64,000 bases of DNA from assembly GCA_003116995.1 (NCBI GenBank), contig BDSL01000014.1, positions 1,364,001-1,428,000 of the forward strand, written 5' to 3'. A model generated the notes under the pieces. The model was not told the origin of the DNA, did no database searches, and worked only from the letters and a program-made list of their open reading frames with translations. Both the position numbers and the translations under genes were made by a program. This DNA is from Yamagishiella unicocca (Eukaryota > Chlorophyta > Chlorophyceae > Chlamydomonadales > Volvocaceae). Position 1 is the first letter of the stretch, and every line of letters starts with the position of its first letter. Positions 35,801 through 46,908 of this stretch are shown one piece after another.

Positions 35801-37799
35801 ATCAGGAGGATGAACAAACAACACAGGGAGGTGGATGACAGGAAGCGGGTATGTCAGACAACGGGCATATGGGGTTGTTGGGTATGGTAGCTAGGCAACA
35901 CCTCAAAGTATAGTCTATCTCGATGCTATCTATCTTGTTACTACGTATGTCTCTCTGTTACTATAAGGGCAAGTCAGTTGCCGGGTCTCACTTGTCTCTG
36001 AGGCGCGGGCAAGGCACCCCTGCTCCGGCAGCGATGTCACGACGTCGGTGGCGTCATTGCATCCGTTGCGGTCATATCGACACGCGCAATCGCAACATTG
36101 TTGCGCGCAAGGCACGTGTGCGCATGTGTCATCGCAGCGCAGTGGGCTGTGTCGTTGGATGATGTGCCTTTCCACGGCTTGCTTTTCCTCTGCGTAGGTC
36201 TTCGAGGTCATAAGGCTGTCAGACTGCAGGTTGCGTCTGACCACAGCCGTAGTACTTATGGGTCTGCTGCCGCACAGCAAAATCCCGGATCCTTATTATT
36301 GCAGACGCCAACCTGACAAAAGGCCAGTGGGATGGGAAGGTAAGTCAAATACTGCGAACACAAGGAAGGATTGGCGCGGCTAGTGACGGGGCGTCGTCCT
36401 GGATCCACTATAACGTGATTCCATTAAAGTCACGACACGGCGAGCCTGCGCATAACGTGGAGATGTCGCGCAGAGCACGGAGAAAGCATTGGCGCCGCGC
36501 AGAGCAGCGCAGAGCGCCGCGTTTGTCATGGCTAATTCAAGGAAGCCTGACTGCCCGGCATTAAACGGCGAACATAGTTGCGCTAAGCAACTTAAGCCTC
36601 GGCGTCTGACATGCTTCGTATAGATATCCCGTATCATGACACACCCGACGAGGAGGCTCCAAGACGACGGTCCTGGTCGAAGCAGACGCGGATGCGTCCC
36701 GCAGATGACCAGATCCAGCAGTTCTGAAGACCAGCGTATAAGGGTTGGCTTGCGTAAGGGCGTGAGCGCGGTACAGGAAGATGGCCTTCACGCTTCAGTG
36801 CGCCAATTAACTGACACGGAAGGCCCAGTCACCATAACTTATGATGGGTAACAACTGTTTAGGCTGGGTATGTAGAGGTAGGCTTAAATTCTCTTTCTTA
36901 GTAATAGCTCTGCACTATATACTACGACTGAATCGTGTCGTCCCTTTTCCTGCAAAACAGTCATCTGAACCCATCAAATAATATTTTATCGCACACTTAC
37001 ATGGCAGCTTTCGTGCAGGGTTAAGTCATGACGTACGGCACTTGCGAATGGCGATTCACAAAATATCCGCGCTTCTTCAAAACTCCTGAAATCTTAGCTG
37101 TTTCCACGTTGTTCAGGAGTGGGAGCGGCCAGTCCAGTGTCAGTATTCGTCCATCATTACACAAGTAGGACGGTGAAATATGAATGACAGCTCACTGCAC
37201 GGTAAGCCGGGCATTGGCGTGCATGCTTGATGCACGTTTACCAGTCCGGTCGCTTAATGCGGCATACTGCGGATCCGGCCAGATCCGGCGCCGCAACGAA
37301 CGACCATTAACCCTTTGGCAACGAACCCCAGCACCGAGCACTAAAAAACACAGTTACCCCGAATTCAACATAGTTACGTTCATCCTTATATTGCGCGAAG
37401 TGCGTTATTCAGCACGCAGGGCGTTGGGCACGCCCTCTTGTGACACGCAGTAGATACCAAGATTGGATGTAGTAGGGCGCGACACATGGAGGGTAACCAG
37501 ATGCGCCTGTGTATACAGAAGGACAGCCGGCGCTGACCGCAGCTGGGACCTTGTTTTGCGCACCGGCGTACATTATTGAGCGGCAATGTCCACTTCCGCT
37601 TCCGCACACGCTCGATCGCTCACCCGCTGGCACAGAGGCGGCCAGCTCCTAGATGTCGAACATCATTCGTCCGCTCGCCTTCTCTACAATTGCTTTGCTG
37701 CGCTCACCATGTAGGATGCAAGAGCCGCTGCCGTCAGCCTCGCCGCCCCTCCGAAGCCGCCCCACGCACAGCCTGTAGGCTGCGTGGCAAACTCCAAGT
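35801..37799. other. Region between the two duplicate copies
   Basis: Includes a block at about 36020-36060 (CGATGTCACGACGTCGGTGGCG) matching about 38728-38752, apparently part of the same duplicated unit. The rest (36.3-37.8 kb) is AT-richer with no recognised gene. Confidence 0.45.
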
Positions 37800-38200
37800 C
37801 AGCATTGGTATTCTCCAAGGAAATACGAAAGTCCGGCCTTGCCGCTCAACTCCCCAACAAATTGCCGTGGCGCTGCGCCCCCGAATCCGCCAGTAGTTGT
37901 TCCGCGCGCATCGTCCGAAGTTCGCAGACCACCTCCAGCAGCACTGGGTGCATGAATCCCGACATGGGCGCATCAAATCCCAGAGGAAGCGTTTCGACCT
38001 CCACAACCCCCGACTCCGCCAACATCAGTTCGCGGATGCATACACCCACGTAAGGGGCTGCCCACTTCATAATCAGCTCAGCGGCTGCCAGCCTATGGTC
38101 TAGCAGGTAACGCGGCCAGCATAGCCATGAGCTGGCCTGATAAGAGGCAACAGCGCCGTGTCGGGAGGTACGCTGTCTGTTTTGTACGACCCAGCTAGAT
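37800..38200. repeat. Segmental duplication, copy 2
   Basis: Second copy of the block at 35375-35800, same orientation, about 2.4 kb away. Beyond the coding core the match continues through a CTGGCCTGA(C/T)AAGAGGCAAC block and a TCTGTTTTGT(G/A)CGACCCAGC block. Confidence 0.85.
37846..38070 (-). CDS. 3' end of an unrecognised gene, duplicate copy 2
   Basis: Minus-strand frame ending AQRHGNLLGS, stop at 37846-37848, aligned with the stop of copy 1. It shares CIRELMLAES and TLPLGFDAPMSGFMHPVLLE, with three in-frame insertions relative to copy 1. The upstream side differs: a deletion of roughly 45 bp relative to copy 1 breaks simple read-through near 38110, so there is an exon boundary there or this copy is decaying. 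A minus-strand frame at 38693-39037 (EIEAFERATGIVNSGRCLQQ, then ATDVATSIPEQ) may be an upstream exon. Confidence 0.55.
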   Translation of the reverse strand: MKWAAPYVGVCIRELMLAESGVVEVETLPLGFDAPMSGFMHPVLLEVVCELRTMRAEQLLADSGAQRHGNLLGS

Positions 38201-39369
38201 GAGGGCCAGAGGGTTCGGGCGGTGCGGGAACCGGCAGTGATAGTGGCTCGGCTTCGCTAGCACATGCGCTATGATGATGTAGGGGGCATTTTGTCCACCC
38301 TCTCAAACCTTATGTCAGCGCGACAACCATGCCGCTATCAGCGTTGCTGCTTATGCCTCATTATCGTGAAGCCAAGTCGACTGTCGATGCTCACCTGTCG
38401 GTGAAGCCTGTGAAGCACGAACAAGAGAGGCGGACGGTCCCGATGCGTACATCGTTGCGGCGCTTCACTGGTTCGTCGGTTGCTAGGCTGTTAGGTTGGT
38501 TGGTGGTCGGGGAGCCTCTAGTGCAAATTCCCCCTGGGGTGCTGTGCAGTTTTTGCCTACGGCTTGTGGATTGGTGTTCTGGTGGTTTGCCTTTGTTCCG
38601 GTACGCGTCGGTCTCTGTCTCCTCCGTCTTCCTCAGTGTCAGGCGATGTGCCCGATGGTTCTACCTTCTGGTCTGGAACCCACTGTTAACCGTTAAAACA
38701 ACAACGAACCGCATTCCTGCTCCGGTATCGATGTCGCGACGTCGGTGGCGCCTGCTTGGCAATCGTGCTGTCTGGACTCTGGAGTGTACTTGTGGTTCCG
38801 GCCGCGCGGAAGAGCACTTGTCTGACACGTGGTCTGGGTGGACACGGGTGGTTCCGCAGCGTTCGTACCCTCCACGCGTGCCGGCGTGCGTACATAACCC
38901 ACCAACACATATTCACCAAAGAATTGTTGTAGGCACCTTCCGGAATTTACGATGCCTGTTGCGCGCTCAAAGGCTTCAATCTCGGCGTGGCACGTACCTT
39001 TAGGGGCCTGAACGGGCAGAACGGGCAGCATAACCAAAACTTACTTGCCACAGATTTGCAAACGCCTCCTTGTGCACAGTATAGGCTTTACCATGAACAA
39101 TGAGATGGTTAATATGTCGCTTTGCGAGGCCGAGCCTTCACCCTGCTTGCGAACACCGCTAGCGTGCATGCAGGTTTGACAGGTGAAGGTAGGAAGGGCA
39201 CACGGAATACCTACACGCGCTCCATCATCGTGCACACCTGCCCAGACTTTCATCCCGCGCGTTGTATGCCAATCGTACGGCGTACGGTGGCATTGGTGCG
39301 TGCATCCCCACTTCCCCAGGCGCCGTATCTACTACCAAACTTATTTTGTACGCATGCATCTAGAGACAC
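38201..39369. other. Region between duplicate copy 2 and the histone deacetylase gene
   Basis: T/G-rich sequence at 38.46-38.69 kb resembles retroelement UTR in composition. 38693-39037 holds the possible upstream exon of the duplicated gene. 39.04-39.37 kb would include the deacetylase promoter or an upstream exon; nothing specific was recognised. Confidence 0.4.
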
Positions 39370-42300
39370 ATGCACCTAGAGATGTCAAACATGACGTTTA
39401 GGGCCGACAGCAGGGGCATTGGGCAGGAGAATCCAGCCGGTGGTGGTAGCAGCCGGAGCAACAGAGGTCTCACGGGGCGGCTCACAAAACGAGTCGCGAA
39501 ACCGAGGTTGCCATCATTTTGTAAAGCTGTAAATGGTTCAATTATCTGCACGCACTACACGGCGCCCTTGCACTCCAAGGTTGGTGGTGGTTGCCGGCTG
39601 TCGGCTCGGCCAGGCAAGGCCTGAAGCCAATGTACACGACACGCTATGCTGTACCGATAATCGTCTTCGTGATCATTTGGTGTGAGGTGCTACAGCATGC
39701 TTCATCGCATCGACGTGTTGATGGGACATGTTTTGGTCCGGTGCTCGGTCCGGTTCTGACCGGAGCCCGTCTTACGTATACATAAGCACGGCCACTCTTG
39801 CAACAAATCACTGACGCGACGAAGCTTGCAGCCAGGCCACCCAGAGGCGCCTGCACGAGTGGAGGCCATCCTTGAGCGCCTGCGCACACACCGCTTGGAT
39901 CGTGGAGGCCCCTACTTGGCTGGGGCCCCAGACAACAGCCAGTCAGCGGTGCAACTGGTCGAGAGCTGCCGGTTCGCAACTCCGGATGAGTTGGCACTCG
40001 TACATCCCCCATCATACATAGCCGCTATCCAGGCTACGTGTGGTAGACTGCAGGTGCGATGGACGCGCCTGCGTCGGGGTACGGTTCAGGGCCAAACGCT
40101 TGCGCGCTCTATCGTAGCCAGAGCGGGCAGACGTGAGGGAGGGGACAGCCCACCCCGCACTCCACCGCCCTGGGAACAGGAGGGAGCAATATGTTCGTCA
40201 TTGCTAAGCTAGTCGGCAGCCCTAGGCTGCGAGGGCGGAGCAGGAAACCGTGACAGCGCGAGCTGAGTGCCCCAAGCTGCCCCCTCCCCGCTCGCCCCTG
40301 GGGTCTCCCCGCCATCTCTGTATTTCCTTGCCGCCTGCCCTCCACCTCCCCGAACGCTTGGCCCCTTCTCTCTCCGCGGCGCCGCCCCCCTTCGGACCGC
40401 TCCCCTGTGGAACAGGAGGCCACGCTGGTGGACGACTCGACGTACCTGTCGCCTGGTTCGTACGGCGATTGCTCCAGGGTGGGTTAAGAGCTGCGGCTGA
40501 TAGCTGCGGCCGAGCAGCAGGCGGTGCCAGTGGCGACCGCACGTTAGCCCTCCCCTGGAGCCTCATCGCACCGCACCACAAAACGACGCCGCCGACAACC
40601 CCCCGTCCCCCGCACAAATTTGAAGAGCGTCGGTGCCGCGCTGGACGTCCTCGACGCGCTGCTCAGCGCGGCTGGCGGCGTCAGCGGTAGCGGCAGTAGT
40701 AGCAGCAGCTTCGGCCCCGGCTGCGGGCGGCCCCACGCGGGCTTTGCCCTGGTGCGGCCCCCCGGCCACCACGTTCTGCCCAGCCGCCCAATGGGCTTCG
40801 GGGTGTTCAACACGGTGGCGCTGGCGGCCAAGTACGCCAGGGCGCGGTACGGCATCGACAGGGTGGGTCGCCGTCGTCGCTGCGTGGCGGGGTAGCGAGG
40901 GATAGGGAGGGGTAGGGAGCGGCGGAGAGGAGGCCGTGAACCGGAAGTGGAGAAGGGAAGAAGGGGCCAGAGGGCGGCCCAGGGACGGTCCGGTGCTTTC
41001 GGTCGCGAAAGAGGGCGACGTTAGGCGGTTAGAGGGGTGCGGCGCTTGCTTGGTGCCGCGCTTCGTTTGGTCGGGGTACGGGGGGGCTCCTGAGTACCGG
41101 TACTCCTTGCATCAATAGGTCGAGAGAGGTAGTGGTGGGGGTTTCGCGTCTGCGTCCAGGAGGGTATGCGGGACCTCGCCTTCAAACCCTTCCCGGCCTC
41201 GGGAGCCAAACCTGTCTCCCGTTCGCACAGTGGCTCGCAGCACTCCCCGCGCGGCGCCAACACTACCTAGCTGTTGGGCGCGCCGCGCCCCTCTTTCCCT
41301 TCAGATCCTGATCGTCGACTTTGACGTGCACCACGGCAACGGCAGCAGCGCCGTGTTCTTCGATGACCCCCACACGCTCTACATCAGCACCCACCAGGCG
41401 GGGCTCTGGCCGTACACGGGCAAGGCCCGCGAGACCGGCGTCGGCGCCACTATCAACGTGCCGCTGCCGGGTGGGTCCGGGGACGTGGCCATGCGCCAGG
41501 TGAGCGAAGGGCCCGGCGGCAAAGGGGTTGGTGGGTGGAGGAGGGGAGCGGAGGCAGCAGGGGGGTATGAGAGGAAACCCGTGGATCGGCACTGAAAGAG
41601 TAAAACCGGCTAGGAAACCTTTGGTACACAAGTTTGGAGACGCATGCTGAAGAACTTGGCGTAGGTAACTACGACCCTGATGTTGAGTGTCGCCCCCGGC
41701 TCCTATGACTTGGCCAGCCAGCGTCCGCGGCAGGGTGCCGAAGTCGCGCCGCGCGCCGCGCACTAAAGGGGGGCCAACAGGGATGGGGGAGGCAGGGGGG
41801 ACGGGCAGATGGGGGTGCGGCATCCCTGGCAGAGGGAGGAAGGGGCCGCAGGGCAAGCAGAGAGGCAGGTTCCACGGGAAACTACCCACGCTAGGAGGGG
41901 TGGTTGCAAGGAAACCCCGTGTACAAAGAGGGGCGGTGGGCTGACGGCATTTGCCAGGGAGGGCAGAAGGGGCTTTATGTGGTCAAGGGACATTGTGTCC
42001 CCGCCCTAACTAGTTTGGGTGGTCAAGGGACATTATGTCGCCGCCCTAACTAGTTTGGGTGGTCAAGGGACATTGTGTCCCCGCCCTAACTAGTTTGGGT
42101 GGTCAAGGGACATTGTGTCCCCGCCCTAAGTAGTTTGGGTGGTCAAGGGACATTGTGTCCCCGCCCTAACTAGTTTGGGTGGTCAAGGGACATTATGTCC
42201 CTGCCCTAACTAGTTTGGGTGGTCAAGGGACATTGTGTCCCCGCCCTAACTAGTTTGGGTGGTCAAGGGACATTATGTCGCCGCCCTAACTAGTTTGGGT

Positions 42301-43831
42301 GGTCAAGGGACATTGTGTCCCCGCCCTAACTAGTTTGGGTGGTCAAGGGACATTGTGTCCCCGCCCTGACTAGTTCTCGTGGCTGTGAACGCGGCACCAC
42401 GAACCAGATGCCGTGCACAAGACTGACACGCACATAGGCCGGGGTTGCAAGGAAGACCCGTGTACGAAGAGTACATAGGCCAGCGAGCCCAGCGACTGGT
42501 AGCTGGACCGGGTGGCTGAACGGCGGAGTGCCAGCCAAGGGGCCAGCCGGCACGAGCACAGCCCATGAGCGAGAAGGGACGGCACATCGATGCGGCGCGT
42601 ACAGTACTGCAGGCGCTGCAGGTGCCTGGCTCCCTCCCACCTGTCAACTGCCAGCCCAAGTTTTGCCCCACCTGTGTGCCCCCCAGGCCTGGGACCGTGT
42701 GGTGCTGCCTGCCGCGGAGCGCTTCGGTCCGCATCTCGTGCTGGTCAGTGCCGGGTACGACGCGCACTGGCGGGACCCGCTGGCGGGCATGCAGCTGACG
42801 GCCGCCACCTACCACTGGTGGGTGGCGCCGAGCGTGGCGGGGGGGTTCGAGGAAGACCCATGGATACGAGAAAGACCGTTTAGAAAAGACTGTTTTTAGG
42901 TGCATGCTGGAGAACTTGGGTGAGGAACTTGGCAAGGGGGGGGAGGGGGGGACCGCAAGCTAGAGAGGGCCTCCTGCGGTCATGTATCGCGATGGGTCGC
43001 TTCCGCAGGACCAGGGCGACAGGGCGGGTACAAGGTGGGCCTGGGAGAGGTGGACGAGGGCGATGGGGTGCGCACTCTGGTGGCTGAAGGCTCAGTGCTG
43101 TTAATGGCTCCGGAGGTTACGCCCGTGTGTGTCGTGTGCGGGGTCCAACATCCCGCGGCCTGGGGACGTGAGTCGCGGTGGCTTGAGAGAGGTCGCTTTC
43201 CTGGCGGCACGAGGGAGGAGATAACACAGATTGGACGGGAAGGGACTCGGACACTCCGTTAGCTGAGCACGGGAGCCATGCAGCGCCCACTCCGTGCGAT
43301 CGTCCCCTGCACCCCTGCGCCCGGACCAGCAACGCCGCCTCATCCACCCTCGCGCGTTATCAGGATGTGCTCGGAGCTGCTGGCGGTGTCACAGCGGTGG
43401 TGCCCTGGAAGGTGGGTGGGGGGTGGGGTTTGGCGCCCTATAGCGCGTCCCACCGGTCGGGCGTCGGGCACCGCAGCGTCCTACACGGTCATCCGGGGCA
43501 CCTTCTGGAGGGTGTCACCGACACCGCACGCGGCCCCCCCCCCTACACACACACAACCGGATGCGAGGGGCCACTCCCGATGCCGTACAACTGTATGCCG
43601 TACAACTGTATTACTCGGCCTGGGCGCCCACTAGTTATCACGGTCGTCGTTGTCGTGCTATTGCCCAGGCTGGCGCTTATCCTCGAGGGTGGATATGACA
43701 CGCTCAGCCTGGCAGAATCCGTCGTGGCCTCCCTGGAGGGCCTCCTGGGCCTGCCCGCAACCAGCGTGCCGCCGCCAGCCGGCAGGGACCTGTATGAGGA
43801 GCCGCTAGTCCGGGTGGCCAGGGCGCTGCAG
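39370..43831 (+). CDS. Class II histone deacetylase, HDA14-type
   Basis: Exons: 39370-39579, 39832-40053, 40416-40478, 40626-40862, 41305-41499, 42687-42817, 43364-43411, 43669-43831; 423 residues, all GT/AG and in phase. Seen: YTAPLHSK joined to [66 protein letters not shown] (catalytic His pair); [20 protein letters not shown] (zinc Asp and His); [47 protein letters not shown] (zinc Asp); [17 protein letters not shown] (catalytic Tyr); [14 protein letters not shown]. All catalytic residues are present. Known: zinc-dependent amide hydrolases removing acetyl groups from lysines; the GYDAH..DPL and LYEEP signatures match plant HDA14, reported in plastids and acting also on non-histone proteins. 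The start at 39370 is tentative. The 3' end is unresolved: a strong acceptor at 45098-45099 may open the terminal exon, with TGTAA at 45196. Confidence 0.9.
41565..41665 (+). repeat. Diverged repeat A-like block in a deacetylase intron
   Basis: GAGAGGAAACCCGTGGATCG and later GACGCATGCTGAAGAACTTG resemble the two ends of repeat A, with a diverged middle. Confidence 0.5.
41981..42375. repeat. 40-bp minisatellite, ten units
   Basis: Ten copies of a 40-bp unit (GGTCAAGGGACATTGTGTCC then CCGCCCTAACTAGTTTGGGT) at 41981, 42021, 42061 and on to 42341. Units differ by a few bases (ATTATGTCG against ATTGTGTCC). It lies in the deacetylase intron between exons 41305-41499 and 42687-42817. There are no unique spacers, so it is not a CRISPR array. 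Confidence 0.97.
42843..42925 (+). repeat. Dispersed intronic repeat A, copy 4
   Basis: GGTTCGAGGAAGACCCATGG, a CGAGAAAGACCGTTTAGAAA block and GTGCATGCTGGAGAACTTGG, in the deacetylase intron after exon 42687-42817. Confidence 0.85.
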
Positions 43832-44180
43832 GTGGGCGGCGAGAAGACCGGGTTACACGACATAGGAGGCCGAGGGACACAATTTAGCCGGCCAATTGTT
43901 TTGGAACACGCGGTTGTTGAGTGTGTATGCCGGAAAATTTGGGATAACTATCGGGAAACCTGTAGACGGGCCGATTAACGGCGTGCTAGAGGAAGGGAAA
44001 CAAACTAGCGACCCTATATGGTAACTTCACGTTATCATACAGGGCGCACATGGGAGAACTTGGGTTGTGGGCTGGGCATAGTGGAGCGAGACGCATCAAA
44101 GCACGGCCCGGTCCCAGCCAGAATACGGACCGTTACCGTGGAGACAAGGTACGCCACCCATTGTGATGGGCAATCGTCCG
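43820..44180 (+). repeat. Tandem duplication at the deacetylase 3' end, unit 1 (contains repeat C)
   Basis: Starts at the end of exon 43669-43831 (GCGCTGCAG then GTGGG) and includes GGCGAGAAGACCGGGTTACA and, near 44110, CCCAGCCAGAATACGGACCG. A diverged copy follows at 44490-44830 in the same order. Confidence 0.7.
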
Positions 44181-44489
44181 TTCCCAGCGCGTGGCTCAAA
44201 CCGCGCCGCCTGGCTACTGAGAAACCGCGGTGACACCATCAACAGCACCCGCAAGCCCACAGCCAAAAACAGGCATACAGACGGCCCCTTCTATCCGGGA
44301 AGGGGCAATGAGACCCACCTGGCCAGGGCCCAGATCGGCTAGCGACGTCCATCATGATGAAGCATGCGGGAGGGGGGGCGGTCGAAGGCGTCAGGGCACG
44401 AGACAGCGAAGCTGATGTACGGGGGCCAAAGTAACGAATAACCCGAGGCGGCGCGGTGAAAGAGACTGAACCGAGGGTCGGTCCGCCGG

Positions 44490-44830
44490 GTATGCTGCAG
44501 GTGGGGAGTTGTCGAGAAGACCCGGTTACTCGAGATAGGAAACAGAGGGCAGAAACTAACCGGCAAATACCTTTTCAGACATGCGGTTGAGTGCGCATGC
44601 TGGAATAAAATTGGGTTAACTAACTACCGATAAACCTGTGGATGTGGCCCGTCGGCGAAAGGGGAAAAGTAATGTGCGGTAGCGTGTGCGGCGCAAATGG
44701 GGGAGCTTGGGTGGCGAGCTGGAACGTGGTGGGGCGAAACGCGTCGACGCCCGGCTCCGTTCCAGCCCGTATTCTGACCGTCACCGTTGATATGAGGTAT
44801 GTGATCGGCGGCGAGAAGACCCAGATGGGG
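44490..44830 (+). repeat. Tandem duplication at the deacetylase 3' end, unit 2 (contains repeat C)
   Basis: Begins GCTGCAGGTGGGG, continues with GAGAAGACCCGGTTACTCGA, then matches unit 1 through AAACCTGT and GTATTCTGACCGTCACCG. It looks as if the exon end plus intron was copied. Confidence 0.7.
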
Positions 44831-45099
44831 GGTGGCTAGAAGACCCGGTGGGGGGGAGGTCACGGACAAGGGAGAAAGGGTGCCGCCGACTAGAACAGCC
44901 ACGTTGCGGGGGGACTTGCTCGCGACGTGGCCGCGGCGTGTCCCGGCGCAAGCCACCTGGGGTCCATGCGCACTTTTCGGCTGGTGTGACGGCCGAGGAA
45001 GGATGAGGTTTGGGTTTGGGAAACATGTGGGTTTGGCAGCTTGGGAATAGGGCTGGGGATAGGGGCTGACCCGGTTCCCAGTCTTCTCCGCCCGACCAG

Positions 45100-45182
45100 G
45101 CTGTATGGTCGTCCTGCACTCCAGCTAGCTATACAGCCATCACTGGGGGAGGCCCTGTCGATGGCCATCGGCCCGCCCAGGT
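45100..45182 (+). other. Candidate terminal exon of the deacetylase gene
   Basis: A strong acceptor (pyrimidine tract, then CGACCAG) ends at 45099. One frame reads LYGRPALQLAIQPSLGEAL and stops at 45180-45182, just before TGTAA. That frame needs a two-base overhang, whereas the last certain exon ends in phase 0, so an additional exon would be required. The phase-0 reading has no early stop. Unresolved. Confidence 0.3.
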
Positions 45183-45195
45183 GACGGGGACTCAA

Positions 45196-45200
45196 TGTAA
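45196..45200 (+). terminator. Candidate TGTAA poly(A) signal, deacetylase gene
   Basis: TGTAA about 1.37 kb after the last certain exon and about 100 bp after a strong acceptor. Position is plausible, assignment inferred. Confidence 0.4.
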
Positions 45201-46908
45201 AGTCATCCACTTTGTCGCTACCGGCCGCCACGCTAGGGAGCAACCGAGGCCCCCAGCTCGCCCCACACGCCCTCATCGCAGGAGGTGTGCAACATTCACG
45301 AACTCTGAGAGCGAAGTAAGGTACGGCGCTGCTCAGCGCACACGGCAAGGGCGACGGGTCTGGCTGGCGCGTCGTAAGGTGCAACACCCGTGTTGCAGCT
45401 ATAGCTGATATTACATTGGCATTGCGTTTGCCGCAACGACCTTTGGTGCCTAGTTCGGGCATGCCTAACCATGACAGAGGCGCGCACGCACTCTTCAGCG
45501 GGTAGGCTGGTTCAAGGTCATGGGGATATCCTTCGGTCGCTTAGGTTGCATTATCCTCGTGAGCCTGGGGCCTGCGATGGGCCACAGCTCTCCGCCGGGT
45601 CGGCTGTAGGGTCGTGTTTTATGGGAGCCTTGTGCCCTCCGAGCCCCTTCTGCTGTTGTAGTTGTCTTGTGCCCGCGGGGCCCCGTACTCGGTTGGTCGC
45701 GGGCTGCGCCGTTGCAGATCGCACAGGTCAGCTGTAGGGTATGGCGGATTTCGTCCGTTGTTCCGGTAGATGTTGCGTCTGTTCCCGCCGGTCCCGGTGC
45801 GGCCTTGTTACGGTACTTTAGCTGTCCCTGGAGTGTAACGCCCGGTCCCTCCCCCTATCATTTCTTCAATACAACTCCGTTGAACTGGTACCCGAAAGAC
45901 AGATACATTGTAGGGTATAGCACAAAACAGTCGTTCAAACAAGAGGCCGTCACGCCTAGCCATCTACGTTCAATATTGCTTGGTGGCTTGCTTGTATCGG
46001 TAAGTATTCCGAAAGGTATCATTGATACGCCCCATGCATTGACTTCACTTACTTTGTTGTACGCGTGACTCTCGTGGCCGTACGGCGTCCAATAACACGA
46101 GTTGCTGCACCAGCCACGGCCTTGCAAATTCCGAATGTTCACGCGCTTGTTAACCCCGCGCGCTTCGACCTCTCCCCTTGCGGCCCGCAAATGTCCTGCT
46201 GCACATACACTATGACGAATCCGCCTGTGCCACCACCGGCAGCCCGCTTCGGCAATCTTGGCGGCTGCGGCTGGCGGGAGTGCGGGGCTATTGCTGCAAG
46301 GTCGCCGACTTCGGGTGCGAACTTTATACACGCGATGATGTTTTGGATGCTCGTAGATGAGGGGCTTGCGTGTTATCCTCCTGCCGTCGCGTCACCAGCG
46401 TGAGCCCGCTAGCAGTCATCCGTTCACTCTTGCCGTGTCGTGCCGACTCGCGGGAACGCTCCAGGGGCGGTGCGCTCCCTTGCCACACGTTCGTGTAAAA
46501 TCACTGCTCACCGATGCGTCGGTGGTTTACAGCACGGGCATGCGGTGGACGCGTTGCAGTGCTAAAAAATACTGCAAAGAGGCATGTGTTACAAAGGTTA
46601 ATTGGCAGCCAAAACTTGCAGGAAGTCGGCGAAGTCCAGCTCTCTGGGGGGGGCCCTCGCTCGGCCTCGCATGGGCCAAGGGCAGAGTTAGGCCATAATG
46701 CTATTAATGTCCGTGATATAAGCGAGATAAGCTGTTTTGCGGTGCTATGTGTCTGAGTAAGGCTTGCCGTGCAAAATCCACGCTCCAGGGGGACCCCTCG
46801 CATGGAATGCCAGTCCACCGGCGCGCTTCCGTGGAAGCGTGGACGGCGTTGTGATGTTACCTCATTCAATTCCTCTTTCTGCATAAAATATCATGACCAT
46901 ATACAGTT
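45201..46908. other. Intergenic region
   Basis: T/G-rich at 45.5-45.85 kb, otherwise mixed. No frame with recognisable content and no credible exon chain on either strand. Confidence 0.4.

Noticed and set aside
41981..42375. Regularly spaced repeats as a CRISPR array
   Set aside because: The units are directly adjacent with no unique spacers, and the sequence is an intron of a eukaryotic gene.
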